The translations under genes and the position numbers were made by a program. Below are positions 48,364-60,933 of a DNA stretch of 64,000 nt, one piece after another. The DNA lies in assembly GCA_964030785.1 (NCBI GenBank), contig OZ034975.1, positions 37,151,069 to 37,215,068 of the forward strand, read 5' to 3'. The notes under the pieces are model-generated. The model worked only from the letters and a program-made list of their open reading frames with translations. It searched no databases and was not told the DNA's origin. Each line of letters starts with the position of its first letter. The first letter of the stretch is position 1. Origin of the DNA: Siderastrea siderea. Lineage: Eukaryota > Cnidaria > Anthozoa > Scleractinia > Rhizangiidae.

Positions 48364-51300
48364 ATGGCAGCAGAAGCAAAAAAAGAAGAAGCAAAGAGAA
48401 TTAGGACTTCAGCCAAGTCACGATTCACAAGGAAACGCAATGAATTCTTGAAGTCCATCCAGGATAACAAAGGTATGGATGCGGTCAAAAGAACCTTTGC
48501 GGACTTACACGAAGCTTGGAATATTGTCGAAGGTAAGCATGACATTTACATGATACACTTAACCGAAGACGAAATAGAGCAGAATGAAGCATGGATAAAT
48601 GAATTACAAGAACTGTACGAAGAAGCAGCGACTGCTCACGCGCAGTACGTCAACGACCAAACCTTGCACGAGCAGAAACGAGTGGAAGAATTCCACAAAC
48701 AAGAATCAATGAGACATGAACAAGAAAAACTAAAGCGACTATTGGAACAATTCAGTATAAAAAAGAAGTCCATGAGGACTATATTTGACACCTTAGTTGA
48801 ACACGCACGCGACGCAATGGAATCACAAAATAAGGACGTAAATACTCCAGAAGCTTTGCGCAAAACCGAAAGAGATTTAGATATCGCGCTCGCAGACTGT
48901 AAAGCAGTACATAACACAAGGCTCGAGCTACTTGACTACGAAAACGTAGAAAAGGAAATCGAATGGATTCGAAACATGCACGCGCGCCATCAAGAGATCA
49001 GTGGCCGTATCGAAGCATTTATTTCAGCTAAAAGAGACGATAACAACGCGAAAGACAAAGGCAATCCGCTACAACTCGAAAAAATCAAAATGCCGTCATT
49101 TAACGGAAATGTAAGAAATTACCCACAATTTAAAACAGACTTTGAAAAACAAGTCATGCCGTCAATTAACTCCGATAACGCCCCATATGTTCTCAGATCA
49201 TGTCTGGGAAAAGAGCCCGCCGACACGGTAAAAAGCGTCGACGACGATATTGATGCAATGTGGAAGAGACTGGACGAAAAATACGGCGATCCTGCAAAAG
49301 TCGCTGACGTCATAATGTGTGCAATTCAGAACATGAGGCCTATCAGAGAAGGCGAAAGTAAAAAATTCGTGGAACTCATCAACGTCATCGACGACGGTTA
49401 CAGAGACTTGAAAAGGTTAGGTTTAGAGAAAGAAATAACTACAACCAGTTCGGTGAGCATAATAGAAAGAAAGCTGCCAAATGATGCGAAAAGAGAGTGG
49501 GCGAAACTGGTAAGCTCCGAACACAGTCCCGTCGATAAAAGAGACAAGTTTCCAAGTCTGTTAAGATTTCTCCTTGAACAAAAACAAGCAATAGAATACG
49601 AAAACGCAGAGTTACGCTCAAGCGGCAGCCTTCCACTAAGGGGCTCTCTTCATTACCTAGAGAAAAAGAATGACAAAGTCGCCATCCCAGAAGGACAAGG
49701 TTCGTCACGCTATAAGAGAACCAAATGCCTATACCATGAAGGTGCCAATCACTGGACTAATGAATGCAGACTTTATCTCTCAAAGCCAGTACAGGAAAGG
49801 CTTAACACATTAAAGGAAAGAGGAGCATGCTGGTCCTGCTTAAGACGGGGTCACAGAATTCAAGACTGTACAAGCAAGAAACCCTGTGGCGTTAACGATT
49901 ACAAAAGGTTTCACCACAAAACACTACACGAAGAAGAACAGAACAAAGGATCGCCGACCGACATCGCTTCCGGAAGCGGTTCTGCAAGTGTATGCAATAA
50001 CAAGGAAATTGAAACGTGCTTACTCCAAATACAAAGGATACCTACAAAGAATGGATTTGCAAACGTCTTGTGGGACACGGGAGCGTCATTATGTTTTATC
50101 ACAAACGCAAAAGCAAGAGCGGAAAACCTTAAGGGTATCAAAACTAAGCTGTCAATTATCAAAGTAGGCGGAGAAAGTGAAAATGTGGACACTTTCAAGT
50201 ACAAGCTTCCACTTATTGACAAGCAGGGCAAAACAGTCGTATTCGACGTTTACGGAATCGACAAGATAACCTCCCCCATTCCAGCAGTCAATATAAAGGG
50301 GACCTCTAAACTATTCAAAGACGTATCCGAAGAAGAACTGACAAGGCCCACCGGAGAAGTTGACGCCTTAATAGGCTATGAATACGCAGACTTCCACCCC
50401 TTAAAGGAACAAAGTTCTGGCCATCTACTTTTATTGAGAAATCAGTTCGGACGATGCGTAGGTGGAACACACCCAGTTCTGAAAGGAATCAACGAGAAGT
50501 CCCTCATCGGAACCATACACGCCCATCATGTCAAGATGGCAAGAATCGAAGATTTCTACAACATGGAGAATCTCGGGATACAATGTATGCCTCGTTGCGG
50601 TGGATGTAAGTGCGGTAAATGCTCACTCGGAAGCAACGCATACACAATCAAAGAAGAAAAGGAATTAACATTAATTGAGAAAAATTTGAGCTATAACACA
50701 AGAGAAAAATTCTGGACGGCAGAATACCCTTGGATCAGAGACCCTTTTGATCTCCCAGATAACAGAAGAGCAGCATTCGGCATGCTTATATCAACCGAAA
50801 AACGACTTTCTAAAAACAAGAAACACGCTGAAATCTATCAACAACAGATACAGGACATGATAAATAGAGATGTAGCTCGCAAACTTACACAAGAAGAATT
50901 GCAAGAATACAAAGGACCTGCGCACTACATCTCACATCACGAAGTGTTAAAGCCAGACTCCAAATCTACGCCAGTGAGAATTGTCTTTAACAGCAGTGCC
51001 AACTACATGGGTCATGTGCTAAACGAATACTGGGCTAAAGGACCCGACCTTTTAAACAGTCTACTAGGAATCCTCATCAGATTTAGAGAGAATGAAACAG
51101 CATTCATTGGCGACATCAAGAAAATGTATCACACAGTCAGAACAGGAATGATAGAACAACACACACACCGCTTCCTCTGGAGGAATATGGATGTAACTAG
51201 AGAACCGGACACGTACGTTATTCAAAGAGTTTCCTTTGGAGATAAACCTTCTGGCACTATAGCAACTGTTGCACTGCGAAAGACAGCAGAGATGGCTAAA

Positions 51301-53205
51301 GAAAAATACCCACAAGCATCAAATCTACTCATAAACAATACATACATGGATGACATCATTAATAGCGTTGACAATGTTGAAACTGCCAAAAAACGTACGA
51401 AAGAAATGGAAACCATCTTGAGTAACGGAAACTTCAAAATAAAGGAATGTATATATTCACATGACAATATTGCTCCAGACCAGGACCTTATACCAACGGA
51501 CATAAAAACAGCACACGAGAAAGTACTAGGTGTTGTATGGAATCCAATTACGGATAATTTCTGCTTCAAAGTCAAGCTAAATGTCACACCCCAAAGCAAG
51601 AAACGACACCCTAAACCAAATCAAGGAACGACTACTAAAAATCCCAAGACTCTAACGAAGAGGATAATTCTATCACAAGTCAACAGTGTTTATGATCCAC
51701 TCGGATTAGCGAGTCCTCTGATTGTCAGGGCAAAGATTCTTATGAGACGATTATGGATTCACAACCCAAAATTGGATTGGGAGGACCCTATACCCGAAGA
51801 AGATCACCAAAACTGGGATAACTTCTTCCAAGATCTAAGGGAGATGGAAAAAATTCAAGTCAATCGATGCACTAAACCTAAAGAAGCAACGGGAAATCCA
51901 ATCCTCGTAATATTCTGCGACGGATCTAATGATGCATATGGCGCATGTGCTTATGCTAGATGGAGACTTTCTAATGGAGACCACGAAACCAATCTCATCT
52001 TGTCCAAAAACCGCCTCACACCTTCCAAGAAACTTTCAGTCGACCGGATAGAGCTCTGTGCAGCAGTATTAAATAAAAGACTAAAAACCACAATTACCGA
52101 ACAATGCAGGTACCGTTTCGAGAAATGTTATCACATCACTGACTCTCAAATCGTTCACTCCATGATCCAAAAGGAATCCTATGGATTCAATACCTTCGCA
52201 GCAGTGCGGGTGGGAGAGATCCAAGAAGGAACCAACACGAAAGACTGGTACTGGACCGCAAGTGTATTTAACGTGGCTGATTTGTTAACAAGGGGAAGTA
52301 AACCAAACAATATCGACATAAACAGTAAATGGCAAAAGGGACCAGACTTCCTTAAACTTCACGAATCTGAATGGCCAATAACGAAAACATACTCGGAACA
52401 AAAAATGCCCATCAATACGATTAAACTAGAATTATCTTCACCAACCATCAAAACTAACACAGAAGATACACTTGCGTCAAGAATAAACATCGAAAAATAT
52501 TCCAATTACAAAAAATTGCTACGAGTTACAGCAAGAATTCTGGCTATGTATAAGAAAGAACTAAAGCCAACATTGAAAAATGCAACACGAACGCTAACAG
52601 CAGATGACATCGACAATGCCGAACGTTTCTGGATTCTAGAATCACAAACTTTGATGCAAAAGGATATCCAATCGGGTAAATACAAGCGACTTTGCCCTCG
52701 CAAACGAGACGACGGAATTTACGTTGTTGGGGGACGTGCTAGAGGATGGGTGGAAATGAGTTATAACAAAAGCGAGATCATCTTACTACCATATGGACAT
52801 ACATTTTCACGTCTATATGCCGAGCACATACATAATAGAGGTCATCTAGGAGTGCTATCAACTGCAAGCAAAATACGAGCAAAAGTTTGGATCATCAAAT
52901 TACTGAAACTGGTGAAATCCATCAGAACAAACTGTGTAATATGCAAGAAATTGGATAAGAAATTAAACGAACAAATCATGGGAAAACTCCCGATTGAAAG
53001 ATTAAAACCAGCCCCGGCATGGACCTACACAGCACTAGATCTATTCGGACCGTTTAAGATAAAAGATGAAGTTAAAAAACGAACAACTGGAAAGGCATAT
53101 GGAATCATTTTTAACTGCCTCGGTACAAGAGCTGTCCACATAGATATTTCACCGGACTATAGTACCGAAAAATTCTTAATGGACTTCGAAGATTTGTATC
53201 TATAA
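48364..53205 (+). pseudogene. BEL/Pao Gag-Pol polyprotein, interrupted in the integrase
   Basis: One 1613-codon frame from ATG 48364 (MAAEAKKEEAKRIRTSAKSR), 27 bp after the LTR. In order: coiled-coil gag head; DUF1759-type gag (about 240 onward, KMPSFNGNVRNYPQFKTDFE); two zinc knuckles (CLYHEGANHWTNEC about 454, CWSCLRRGHRIQDC about 489); aspartic protease VLWDTGAS (about 567); reverse transcriptase (FIGDIKKMYHTV about 912, catalytic YMDDI about 993); RNase H (VIFCDGSNDAYGACAYA about 1181). The integrase zinc domain (HNRGHLG, CVICKK) and the start of the integrase core (TALDLFGPF, first Asp) end the frame. A 1-nt loss near 53172 shifts the frame and TAA 53203-53205 follows at the insertion point of a foldback element. 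The rest of the integrase is at 44764-45541 on the other strand. Confidence 0.93.
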
Positions 53206-54006
53206 AGAGAGCTAAAGGTGGGAAAACGGGAATTCAAAATTGCCAACCGACACTCGAGGTCCCGATCAAAATACCCGCTAAAAATCGATTCAATCTAAAG
53301 TCAGCGCCTTAAAACCACAAAACATTTCAAAAAGGATAAATCTCCTACCTTTCTATGTGATTCAATCGTTAATTAGTTTATCTCTCGAAGTACAGCCCTG
53401 CATTAAAAACGAACTAACTTTTCGAAATCGCCGCCATCACAGGCTTGTAAGGAAAAGAGGGTCAAAACTAACGGTCAAGCCTGGGACAAAGCGCTAAATT
53501 TCGCTCCACCGGGGGACGACTTGAGTGACTTCTCTGTCGCCAAATGCCAAACTCACCCTCTCGCCGGTAAGTCAAGTTTTATACCTGAATGCGACCCGCG
53601 CGCGATTTCCCGCCGAAATTTGAGCGGTACAACACTTGATTTATCGGAGAGGGGGTGAGTTTGGCATTTGGCGACACAGAAGTCACTCATGTCGTCCCCC
53701 GGTGGAGGGAAATTTGGCGCTTTGTCCCAGGCTTGACCGTTAGTTTTGACCCTCTTTTCCTTACAAGCCTGTGATGGCGGCGATTTCGAAAAGTTAGTTC
53801 GTTTTTAATGCAGGGCTGTACTTCGAGAGATAAACTAATTGACGATTGAATCACATAGAAAGGTAGGAGATTTATCCTTTTTGAAATGTGTTGTGGTTTT
53901 AAAGCGCTGACTTTAGATTGAATCGATTTTTAGCGGGTATTTTGATCGGGACCTCGAGTGTCGGTTGGCAATTTTGAATTCCCGTTTTCCTACCTTTAGC
54001 TCTCTT
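53205..54006. mobile_element. 802-bp foldback element inserted at TA
   Basis: Almost the whole element is one inverted repeat: arms of about 385 bp (53205-53590 and 53620-54006) with a loop of a few dozen bases. Ends are AAGAGAGCTAAAGGTGGGAA and the near-exact complement. TA flanks both sides (53203-53204 and 54007-54008), as for Tc1/mariner-type targets. Arms differ at only scattered positions. No coding capacity. Confidence 0.85.
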
Positions 54007-54008
54007 TA

Positions 54009-54230
54009 GTACGTGACATGCCGTCGCATCGACCGTTAAACAGAAAATCGCCCAAAACGGCCTCCGGAAGCTCGGAAAAGCGATAAAAACACAGCAAACA
54101 CACAACAGGTAAGGTTTTTTAAACTTTATTTCGATTTTAATGTATTTTCGGTGGAAAACCTCCGATTATTTTCGATCGAATTTCAGCTCCATACAAACTC
54201 TCATATTACGCTTTGGTTACCTGTGGTTCA
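54009..54230 (+). repeat. TIR of an unknown transposon (copy 2)
   Basis: GTACGTGACATGCCGTCGCA through GCTTTGGTTACCTGTG matches 45542-45766 in the same orientation with few differences. It follows the foldback element, which is inserted at its very tip. Sequence beyond 54230 differs from that beyond 45766, as expected for the two different inner sides of one element. Confidence 0.65.
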
Positions 54231-57170
54231 GTTTGCCTTGATTCATTGAGTTGAATTATTTATAGACCTCCTATACTCGTTAATAAATTGTACCTAAGTC
54301 ATTTTTTTGTGTTTATTCTATGTAGTGTTTTAGTATTTCGGCAAACGAGCTTTCCGTACAAAACTTAAGCTTATACCGTAGTAAAATATTCACCGACGTA
54401 GTGGTGGACAAAACACAACACCAGCACAGTCGAAAGGCGAACATAACACAACGCCTGCTCAGGCACGTTTCATAAATAAATGACCGCTCTACTTTGTCCA
54501 AGACCGCATCAGTAGAGTTGATTTCTTGCTCAATTAGACTTTTCAAATGAGTAAACTTACACACAATTCGACTGCTAAAGAACCTCGTCCATGACTATCG
54601 TTTTCTTTCAAGATGTCGCTGAAAACTTGTTAATTTTGTAAAGGGCCGTAAGATGTGAAATTTAAATTTGCGGCGGCACTTCAAACTCCTGGACAATGGC
54701 TACGTTTTCAGTACCCTTGAAAACGTTCATGCTTGATATTTGTTCTTCTATCAAAAAGTTTAATGAGGATACGACTACAATAAAATAGTTAATTTTCTCT
54801 TCACCACTGTTGTTTAAAAAACACACACATTCAGTCACAAACGTATGGAGGCAGCCAGTCACTGAGAGATCTTCCATATTCAGCTGGCAGTACACAAATG
54901 GTATCTTTACCATCAACAACAACAGTCTTCAGCGCCTCGTATTGGTGTTCTTTGCATTAGAGGTCCGGTCTCCTTTCTTAACTGAATTTTCTAACGCGAA
55001 GTGAAACAAATTTATAGAAACCGGTGCGGCCATCTTCGCGAGACTGCGAGCGGGGATAATTTTCATTTTCACGCGAGTCTCGCGTGAATGTCAAAGGCGC
55101 CAAAAACAAGGGGACGTCGTAATATTTCGCGCCTTTTTTGTCTTTACACGACCCATAACGCATGCTCAGTTCGTAAACTGTCAAGCATGCGCTTTAATAA
55201 CCCGGAAGCCTAAAAAGTGGCATCAGGTTTTTGATTATCCCAGAGTCCGTGGCATTTCGATCCCGCTGACCGTAAATGCGCGCGGGCTGTGGGGACGAGA
55301 TTGTAAGAAACCCGAATATCCCGATATGTGCAGAACGTACGCGCAGTAACAAAGGAGGCACCGTCCTTAAGTTATATCAAAAGGTGTTTTTTTGAATTAC
55401 TGAAAATTCTACTGAACAACTTTCCTCGAAAAGTTTCTATCTGCAGTGGCACAATAAATGTTGTGTGTATGCAAAAAATGGGGGTTGATCACCTGACCGA
55501 ACAAAATTTCGAGATAAAAACAAATCTTTCATCTACCTCTTATTTCCAGTTCGCTGTGTTTCAGTTTCGGTGCTTAAAAAAGTGTCATTTTTTATATATA
55601 TATATTTGCCTTATAGAGAGCTCAAGTGACTGGACACTAGCTAGGTGACATCAGAAGTGGAACGAGTTCTTAATCAAGACCAGGTAAAACAACATATTTA
55701 CCGTCTCTTTCGAAGCTGCTCATTGAAACTATTTTAGTTTGATTCATGCAAAGTAAACAATAAGTTACTTGTATAATTTACATGCACAGTACTTAGGCCA
55801 AACTAATTCTATGACAATTGTTGCCTTTGTTGGTAAAGCCAACTGGGAGATTTTAAATTATGCGGAACGAGCCACTTGTTTCACTTGCAGCGCACCGTGA
55901 CGCCATAATCACGGGCCAACGAAATACTGCCAGCGTCAATCACTTGTTCTAGCACCTTCAGTAGCGCACGCTAAGAAAATCGCTAATTCGGTTTTTTGGC
56001 GGACTTCTTACTCTCGTTAGAAAATAAAAAGAAAGAAAGAAAAGTTACTTCAGAATTATTTTCAGAGCTCGGTTCAATTAAGCTATATGGGGTAAAGCAA
56101 GCTTCAAATAACTACGTTATATCGTGGTTCCCTTAATTAACAAAGCGCAGAAAACTTTAACAAAAAGTGCAGCATAACACACGTCAACACGCGTCAAGCA
56201 CATGTATCAGAAAAGAAATTTTCGTGGCAGAAAACCTCAGCCAGAATTGATTTCCCGCAGATGAAACAAGTTGCTCGTATCGTAGCCTTCACCGATTTGT
56301 ATCGTGCTCGTGAAGAAAATTTTCGCGCGCTATATACGCAAACGCACGTATCATTCCTTATCTCCGCACGGTAATCATGGTAATTATTGTTTTCGTCCTT
56401 TGTAAGAAAATACGTGCGACTTGGAGCAACTGTTGGCTAGGCTATTGACTATGTTGAAAAGTGGTCTTCCGGGTCACAAATAAGAAAAAATACGAGTTTA
56501 AAATAGGATAAATTCAACTTTGACACGCAATTTCCACAACAGAAATGAAAGAGCACAAACATAAGACACAAAAGAATTGGCAAGAACTTATAGTGTTGTA
56601 CCTTCTCTGTCTTAAGACTGAAGAGACATTTTCCCGGTACAGATTGTTCTTCTCCTCTGTTCACTTTGCCAGCAGACTTCCCGGGAGTAAATCCACTGAT
56701 TTCCATGACTACTTCATACTTCAACGTATTTATACGCTTCTACAGCGAGATCAATAAGGGGCACTCCATGTTTGGGTAAGCCCTGATATTGTTGAAGAAG
56801 CGTGTACAAGCTAACTGTACGTCCAAACCAAATTATTAAAACCACAAATAATAAGCAACGCGAAGACCGAGAAAATGCGTCAAATTTCGATTTAAAACAA
56901 TATGGCGGCGTAACCGAGGCGGCTATCTTTGCAATGTTGCACAACAAGGAAAAAGCCCAAAGTCTTTATATACGTTTGTCTAGCGGTTAGCCTCTATCCT
57001 CTTCATTTTTTTTTTCTTAAAAACACGATTTAAACCTACGAAAAGGAAGAAAATTTCACACCTTGCTTGCAAAAACTTCCTCGTCTTTGCCTCCCAGGCT
57101 CTGATTGGATAAATCTCGCAACGTACACCACCTCGACTGAATTCTTATTGCTGTTCGATGACGTAAGTTT
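54231..57170. other. No gene recognised
   Basis: About 2.9 kb without a supportable gene. It may begin with the interior of the transposon whose TIR ends at 54230. Around 55230-55330 it has a CCCAGAGTC...GGGGACGAGATTG dispersed repeat resembling 46650-46740. Short frames (for example 55328-55648 and 56449-56724) lack motifs. Confidence 0.4.
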
Positions 57171-57340
57171 AACAAATTGACGTCATTTTTTATGCGTCTG
57201 TCCTATTATTGATGATAAATTGCGTCATAACATTGTCAAAGCCTGCGGTTTGTGGATCCACAACAAGCTTTGACAATGTTATGACGAAACTTATCATCAA
57301 TAACAGGACAGACGCATAAAAAACTGACGTCAATTTGTTT
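57171..57340. mobile_element. Palindromic MITE, about 170 bp
   Basis: Two arms of about 75 bp pair almost perfectly: AACAAATTGACGTCATTTTT...GACAATGTT-type sequence at the left and its complement at the right, around a central TTGTGGATCCACAA palindrome. No clear target duplication was found. No coding capacity. Confidence 0.8.
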
Positions 57341-57990
57341 TTTGCAATAACAAAAAGCCAAAACTGATTTTATTTCAAACGAACGAAAGATATAGAAATG
57401 TCAATGCAAGATGCGAGCGCCGCAGAACCTGAATTTTATCGCAGCTGTAATTCGGAGAATCGTAGGCTCGTAAATTAAAGTTTAGTAACAATAGGCCCGA
57501 AATACAAGGAAAAATTGGAATTGCTAAACTAACCTTCATTCCAGTGAAAACTGTTCACAAAATAAGCCGCTATTAATTCAATCGACAGCACTATTCCCTC
57601 TCATTTTCGCCACCGATTTTCAGGTCTGAATCCTCAACAAACATCTTCATCTTTTCGCTCTAAGGTTGCAATGGATTCTTGAGTTCCAATCCATATATTT
57701 TAGATAATTTTCTCAGTCATTAGAGAATACTAGATTTGTGGTACAATTCTCGCGGTCAAACTTTTGCTTGTAGGATCAGCTTCACGTGTTCATCCGTCGG
57801 TACTCTTAGTCCCAGTTCAGATACCGTACGTCTCACGTGCCGTACCAAATACAATTAAGCTCGACTTTGGCACGGAGGCTGATTCAGACGCCGTACCTAA
57901 TCTTGCCGTACCAAATAAAAATAACAAATGTGATACTTCATTTGCTCTACATGAGTGACATTATACTACCACTTCCTTTAGCTATCAGGC

Positions 57991-58152
57991 TTCGTCCACA
58001 CGTATCCGTTTTCGTTTGAAAACGCAACTTTTTCTTTGCGGATTGGCCTTCTGCCCACACGTATCCGGTCAAAACGGTGACCGAAAACGCAACTTTTCGA
58101 AAACGCTTTCCAGGGAGGAAATTTTTGAAAACTTAGTGTTTTCGTGTGGACG
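57991..58152. repeat. Imperfect hairpin repeat (GTCCACACG ends)
   Basis: Starts TTCGTCCACACGTATCCGTT and ends with TTTTCGTGTGGACGGAA, with repeated AAAACGCAACTTTT(C) segments inside. An internal copy of CCACACGTATCCG lies at about 58054. The inverted ends suggest a small MITE. Confidence 0.6.
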
Positions 58153-58386
58153 GAACTTTTCGAAAACGATGACGTCACACTGTTGGATCCAGCCTACCCC
58201 GCGGGAAAGCTGCGCGAAAAATAATTAACCTAAATGCAAAATGGTGAAGGATACTGGCCTACAAATAGCCTGTGAACAGGCTCCGTGTAGGGAAAAAGCG
58301 CGGAAAAAACTTCGGCGAGCCGAGCGTAGACTAGGAGAGAGGACAAGACGGCGGACCCTGTGGACTTTCTTTGTATGCTGCCGATC

Positions 58387-58795
58387 CCCCCCGGGGGTAC
58401 TCCTATATGGCCTATACGGGAAGGCTCCGCCAGAAAGGGGTATCTTTTTCAGGCTTCAGGTATAGAAAAGGGTAGGGATTTCACGAGCTGAAGTATATGA
58501 AAGAGTAGGGAAATCTGTCATTTAGGTATATAAAAGGGCTTTTAATTAAAATATTTCGAGTAGATATTTCCGGTAATAATGTTCTCCCCTTATATTGTTC
58601 AGTAACTGCATTCCAAAGGTTTAGAAGAGGGATGCAGTGTTCTTAAGTAGGTATGTGAAAGGGGTACCATTTTTCAGTGGAAGGTATACGAAAGGGGTTT
58701 CTTTTCTGTCAAAAAAGGTATATAAAAGGGTAAAGGTTGGACCTCGGGGCGGAGCCTCCCGTAAACCTTTGTTGAGAACCCCCTGGGGGGGGGCG
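58387..58795. repeat. GGTATATAAAAGGG-type dispersed repeat with CCCGGGGGTACTCC end
   Basis: About 400 bp of loosely periodic AGGTATA(T/C)(A/G)AAAGGG motifs (about 58465, 58535, 58650, 58685, 58715), beginning CCCCCGGGGGTACTCC and ending in GAACCCCCTGGGGGGG. A related TACTCCCCCGGG occurs at about 62053. I recognise this as a dispersed repeat style of cnidarian genomes; no class is assigned. Confidence 0.55.
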
Positions 58796-59996
58796 ATCCG
58801 CCCTCCTGTAGTTATCCCGTTTTTTACTTTTCACCAAGTTAATCAATCTCCCAACAAGTTTAACATCTTATTGGTGGAAAGCGCCCTAATGCCGAAAATA
58901 CGCGCGGATGTGAGAATTCGGCCACTCGGAATAGCAACAACATGCAAATTTGTCGCTTTTGCAAAAACAAAAATGCTTAGTTCAAGCGGCAAACGCGTAC
59001 CCGTCGTTTCTTCATTCAACAAGTTAAAAAACAAAGAATTGCTTGTCGTCCCGTACAAGAATTTGTAGTTTTGGCAGACGAATTATTTAAAGTGGGGATT
59101 GGACTCGAGAGGGGAGAACAGCATTTTGAATTAGCTTGCATTGTCTTTGTTGTGCTCAGTAAATTGTGCGGCTCGTGGACTCTTTTTTCGGCCTAACAAG
59201 GAGATGTAACGAGCCTTTGAGTCAAGAGGAACATAAAAATTATGCAAGAGCATCTAATAGCGTTGCTGTCGTTAACACGGAGGGCTTCTGGAGGAGGGCT
59301 TCTTCTTATTCTCCCCTCACGAAACGAAAAGATCGCATTTTCAACTTACAGTCGCTCCAGCTAGTTATACTTTCAAAATAGGCGCATGTTTCCCCTCAGC
59401 CGCGCCTTGACTTGATGCTATAAAATAGTTACCAGGCTTTCTCACACAAACCCAGGCCAGCGTAGACTTCAACCTCGTCCCCAGGGTCTTCTCTCTTTTC
59501 AATATGGCGGCGGCTCGGGAGAAGACCCTGGGACATAGCGACCTAAAATGGTCGCTGATTGGTGCCATTCTTACAAGAGTTCTGATTGGTTTACGTCTTC
59601 CAAAGCAAAGATGGTGGATCTTTATAGGTTCTTCGTGGGACAGCTTCGTGGGACCCAAACATTGCTATTTCTAGGTCTCTGTGACGTGAAAGGTGAACAG
59701 TTTTTCTGTTTGACAATTTACAAAACTGCAGCCATTCCGTATGAAGAAGATCTGAAGTACCAAACCCAAGATTCGTAGATGATTCGCCAAATATTCGGGT
59801 TAAAACTTTCCCTCGGCTGGTGATCTACGTAAAAACCTTACCAATCGCCAATGTGCAAGATACTTTAGAGTTTTGGAATGGCAGTCGCTGGATATAATGT
59901 GGTGTAATGAACTGTGAAATACTTAATGGTAATGTACTTGCTCCGAGTTTTTTCATAAATAAAGCATAATAATATTCACCTGATTTGGCGGCAGAG
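58796..59996. other. No gene recognised
   Basis: About 1.2 kb. A short hairpin (CCAGGGTCTTCTC / GAGAAGACCCTGG) lies at about 59481-59531. Small frames at 58637-59068 and 59166-59381 show no domain. Confidence 0.4.
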
Positions 59997-60831
59997 ATGG
60001 ACGCGACAAAGCGTCTTCTACATAAACGCGGGTTTAAGGAGGTTTTGACAACCCCTGAAAAAAAAGCTCTAGTCCTGCGCGAAAGCAAACAAAAAAGGCA
60101 GTCGAAGAAAGTGAAAATGTCGCATCAAATTGTTCTTCTACTCTAAAATTGGAGATAATGGATGCTATCAATGTAGCCCTTGACTCTAAGCTTAACCAGC
60201 TGGCAACTAGAATTGAAGCTATGGTGGCTACTAAAATCGAAGAGTTGGAAAGAAAATTCCAGAATGTGCAGAATGAGGTAAAGAAGTTCAAGGATGATGT
60301 GGACGACAGCATAAATCATGTAGAAAGTGTTTTGAAGTATGACATTGACTGTGTATGGGACTATGCGGTCAACAGTACTCGCGTAAGAACAACCTGCGGG
60401 TTTTTGGCCTAGAAGAAGAAGATAGAGAGAATCTGGAGGAGAAATTTATAACCTCAGTTCGTGATCATCTCAAAGAAGATATCACATCTGAAGAAATAGA
60501 AATTATCCACAGGATTGGGCCCAAAAAAAGCGGTGAAGGTGAAGGAGATCAAGGGTCACGACGTGAAGGTAAACCGAGACCTGTAATTGTTAAATTCCAT
60601 TCCAACAAAAGCAAAATGAAGATCCTTCTAAAAAGAAAACTGTTAAAGGGTAAAGGCCTGGTCATCTCTGAGGACATGGCTGACGATATTGCCAAGAGGT
60701 TGAAGGAGCTTAAGAGAAAGAGATCTGTAGAAAGCTCTTGGTTTTGCAACGGAAAAATTAAGTACAAACAGCGTGACGATCCACGGGTCAAGGTATTGAC
60801 AAGCTGGGGAGAACTCGCAAACATTGAATAA
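59997..60831 (+). pseudogene. Decayed LINE ORF1 (coiled coil plus RRM-like domain)
   Basis: Three frame pieces. ATG 59997 (MDATKRLLHKRGFKEVLTTP) gives a basic head. A second frame has a coiled-coil run (LDSKLNQLATRIEAMVATKI...). A third frame (from about 60380 to TAA 60829-60831) has NNLRVFGLEEEDRENLEEKF, IEIIHRIGPK and RPVIVKFHSNKSKMKILLKR, the RRM-like nucleic-acid-binding domain of L1-type ORF1. Two frame shifts (about 60080 and 60380) kill it. It is a different family from the ORF1 at 60934, so two LINE insertions meet here. Confidence 0.7.
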
Positions 60832-60933
60832 TAACAATAAGATATAGAAATAAGGTACTGGGGCGAGTAATGGCGGAGTGATGTGACGTTCTGTTAACCC
60901 GCCTGCTAATCTTTCCAAAATATCATGTAGCAG

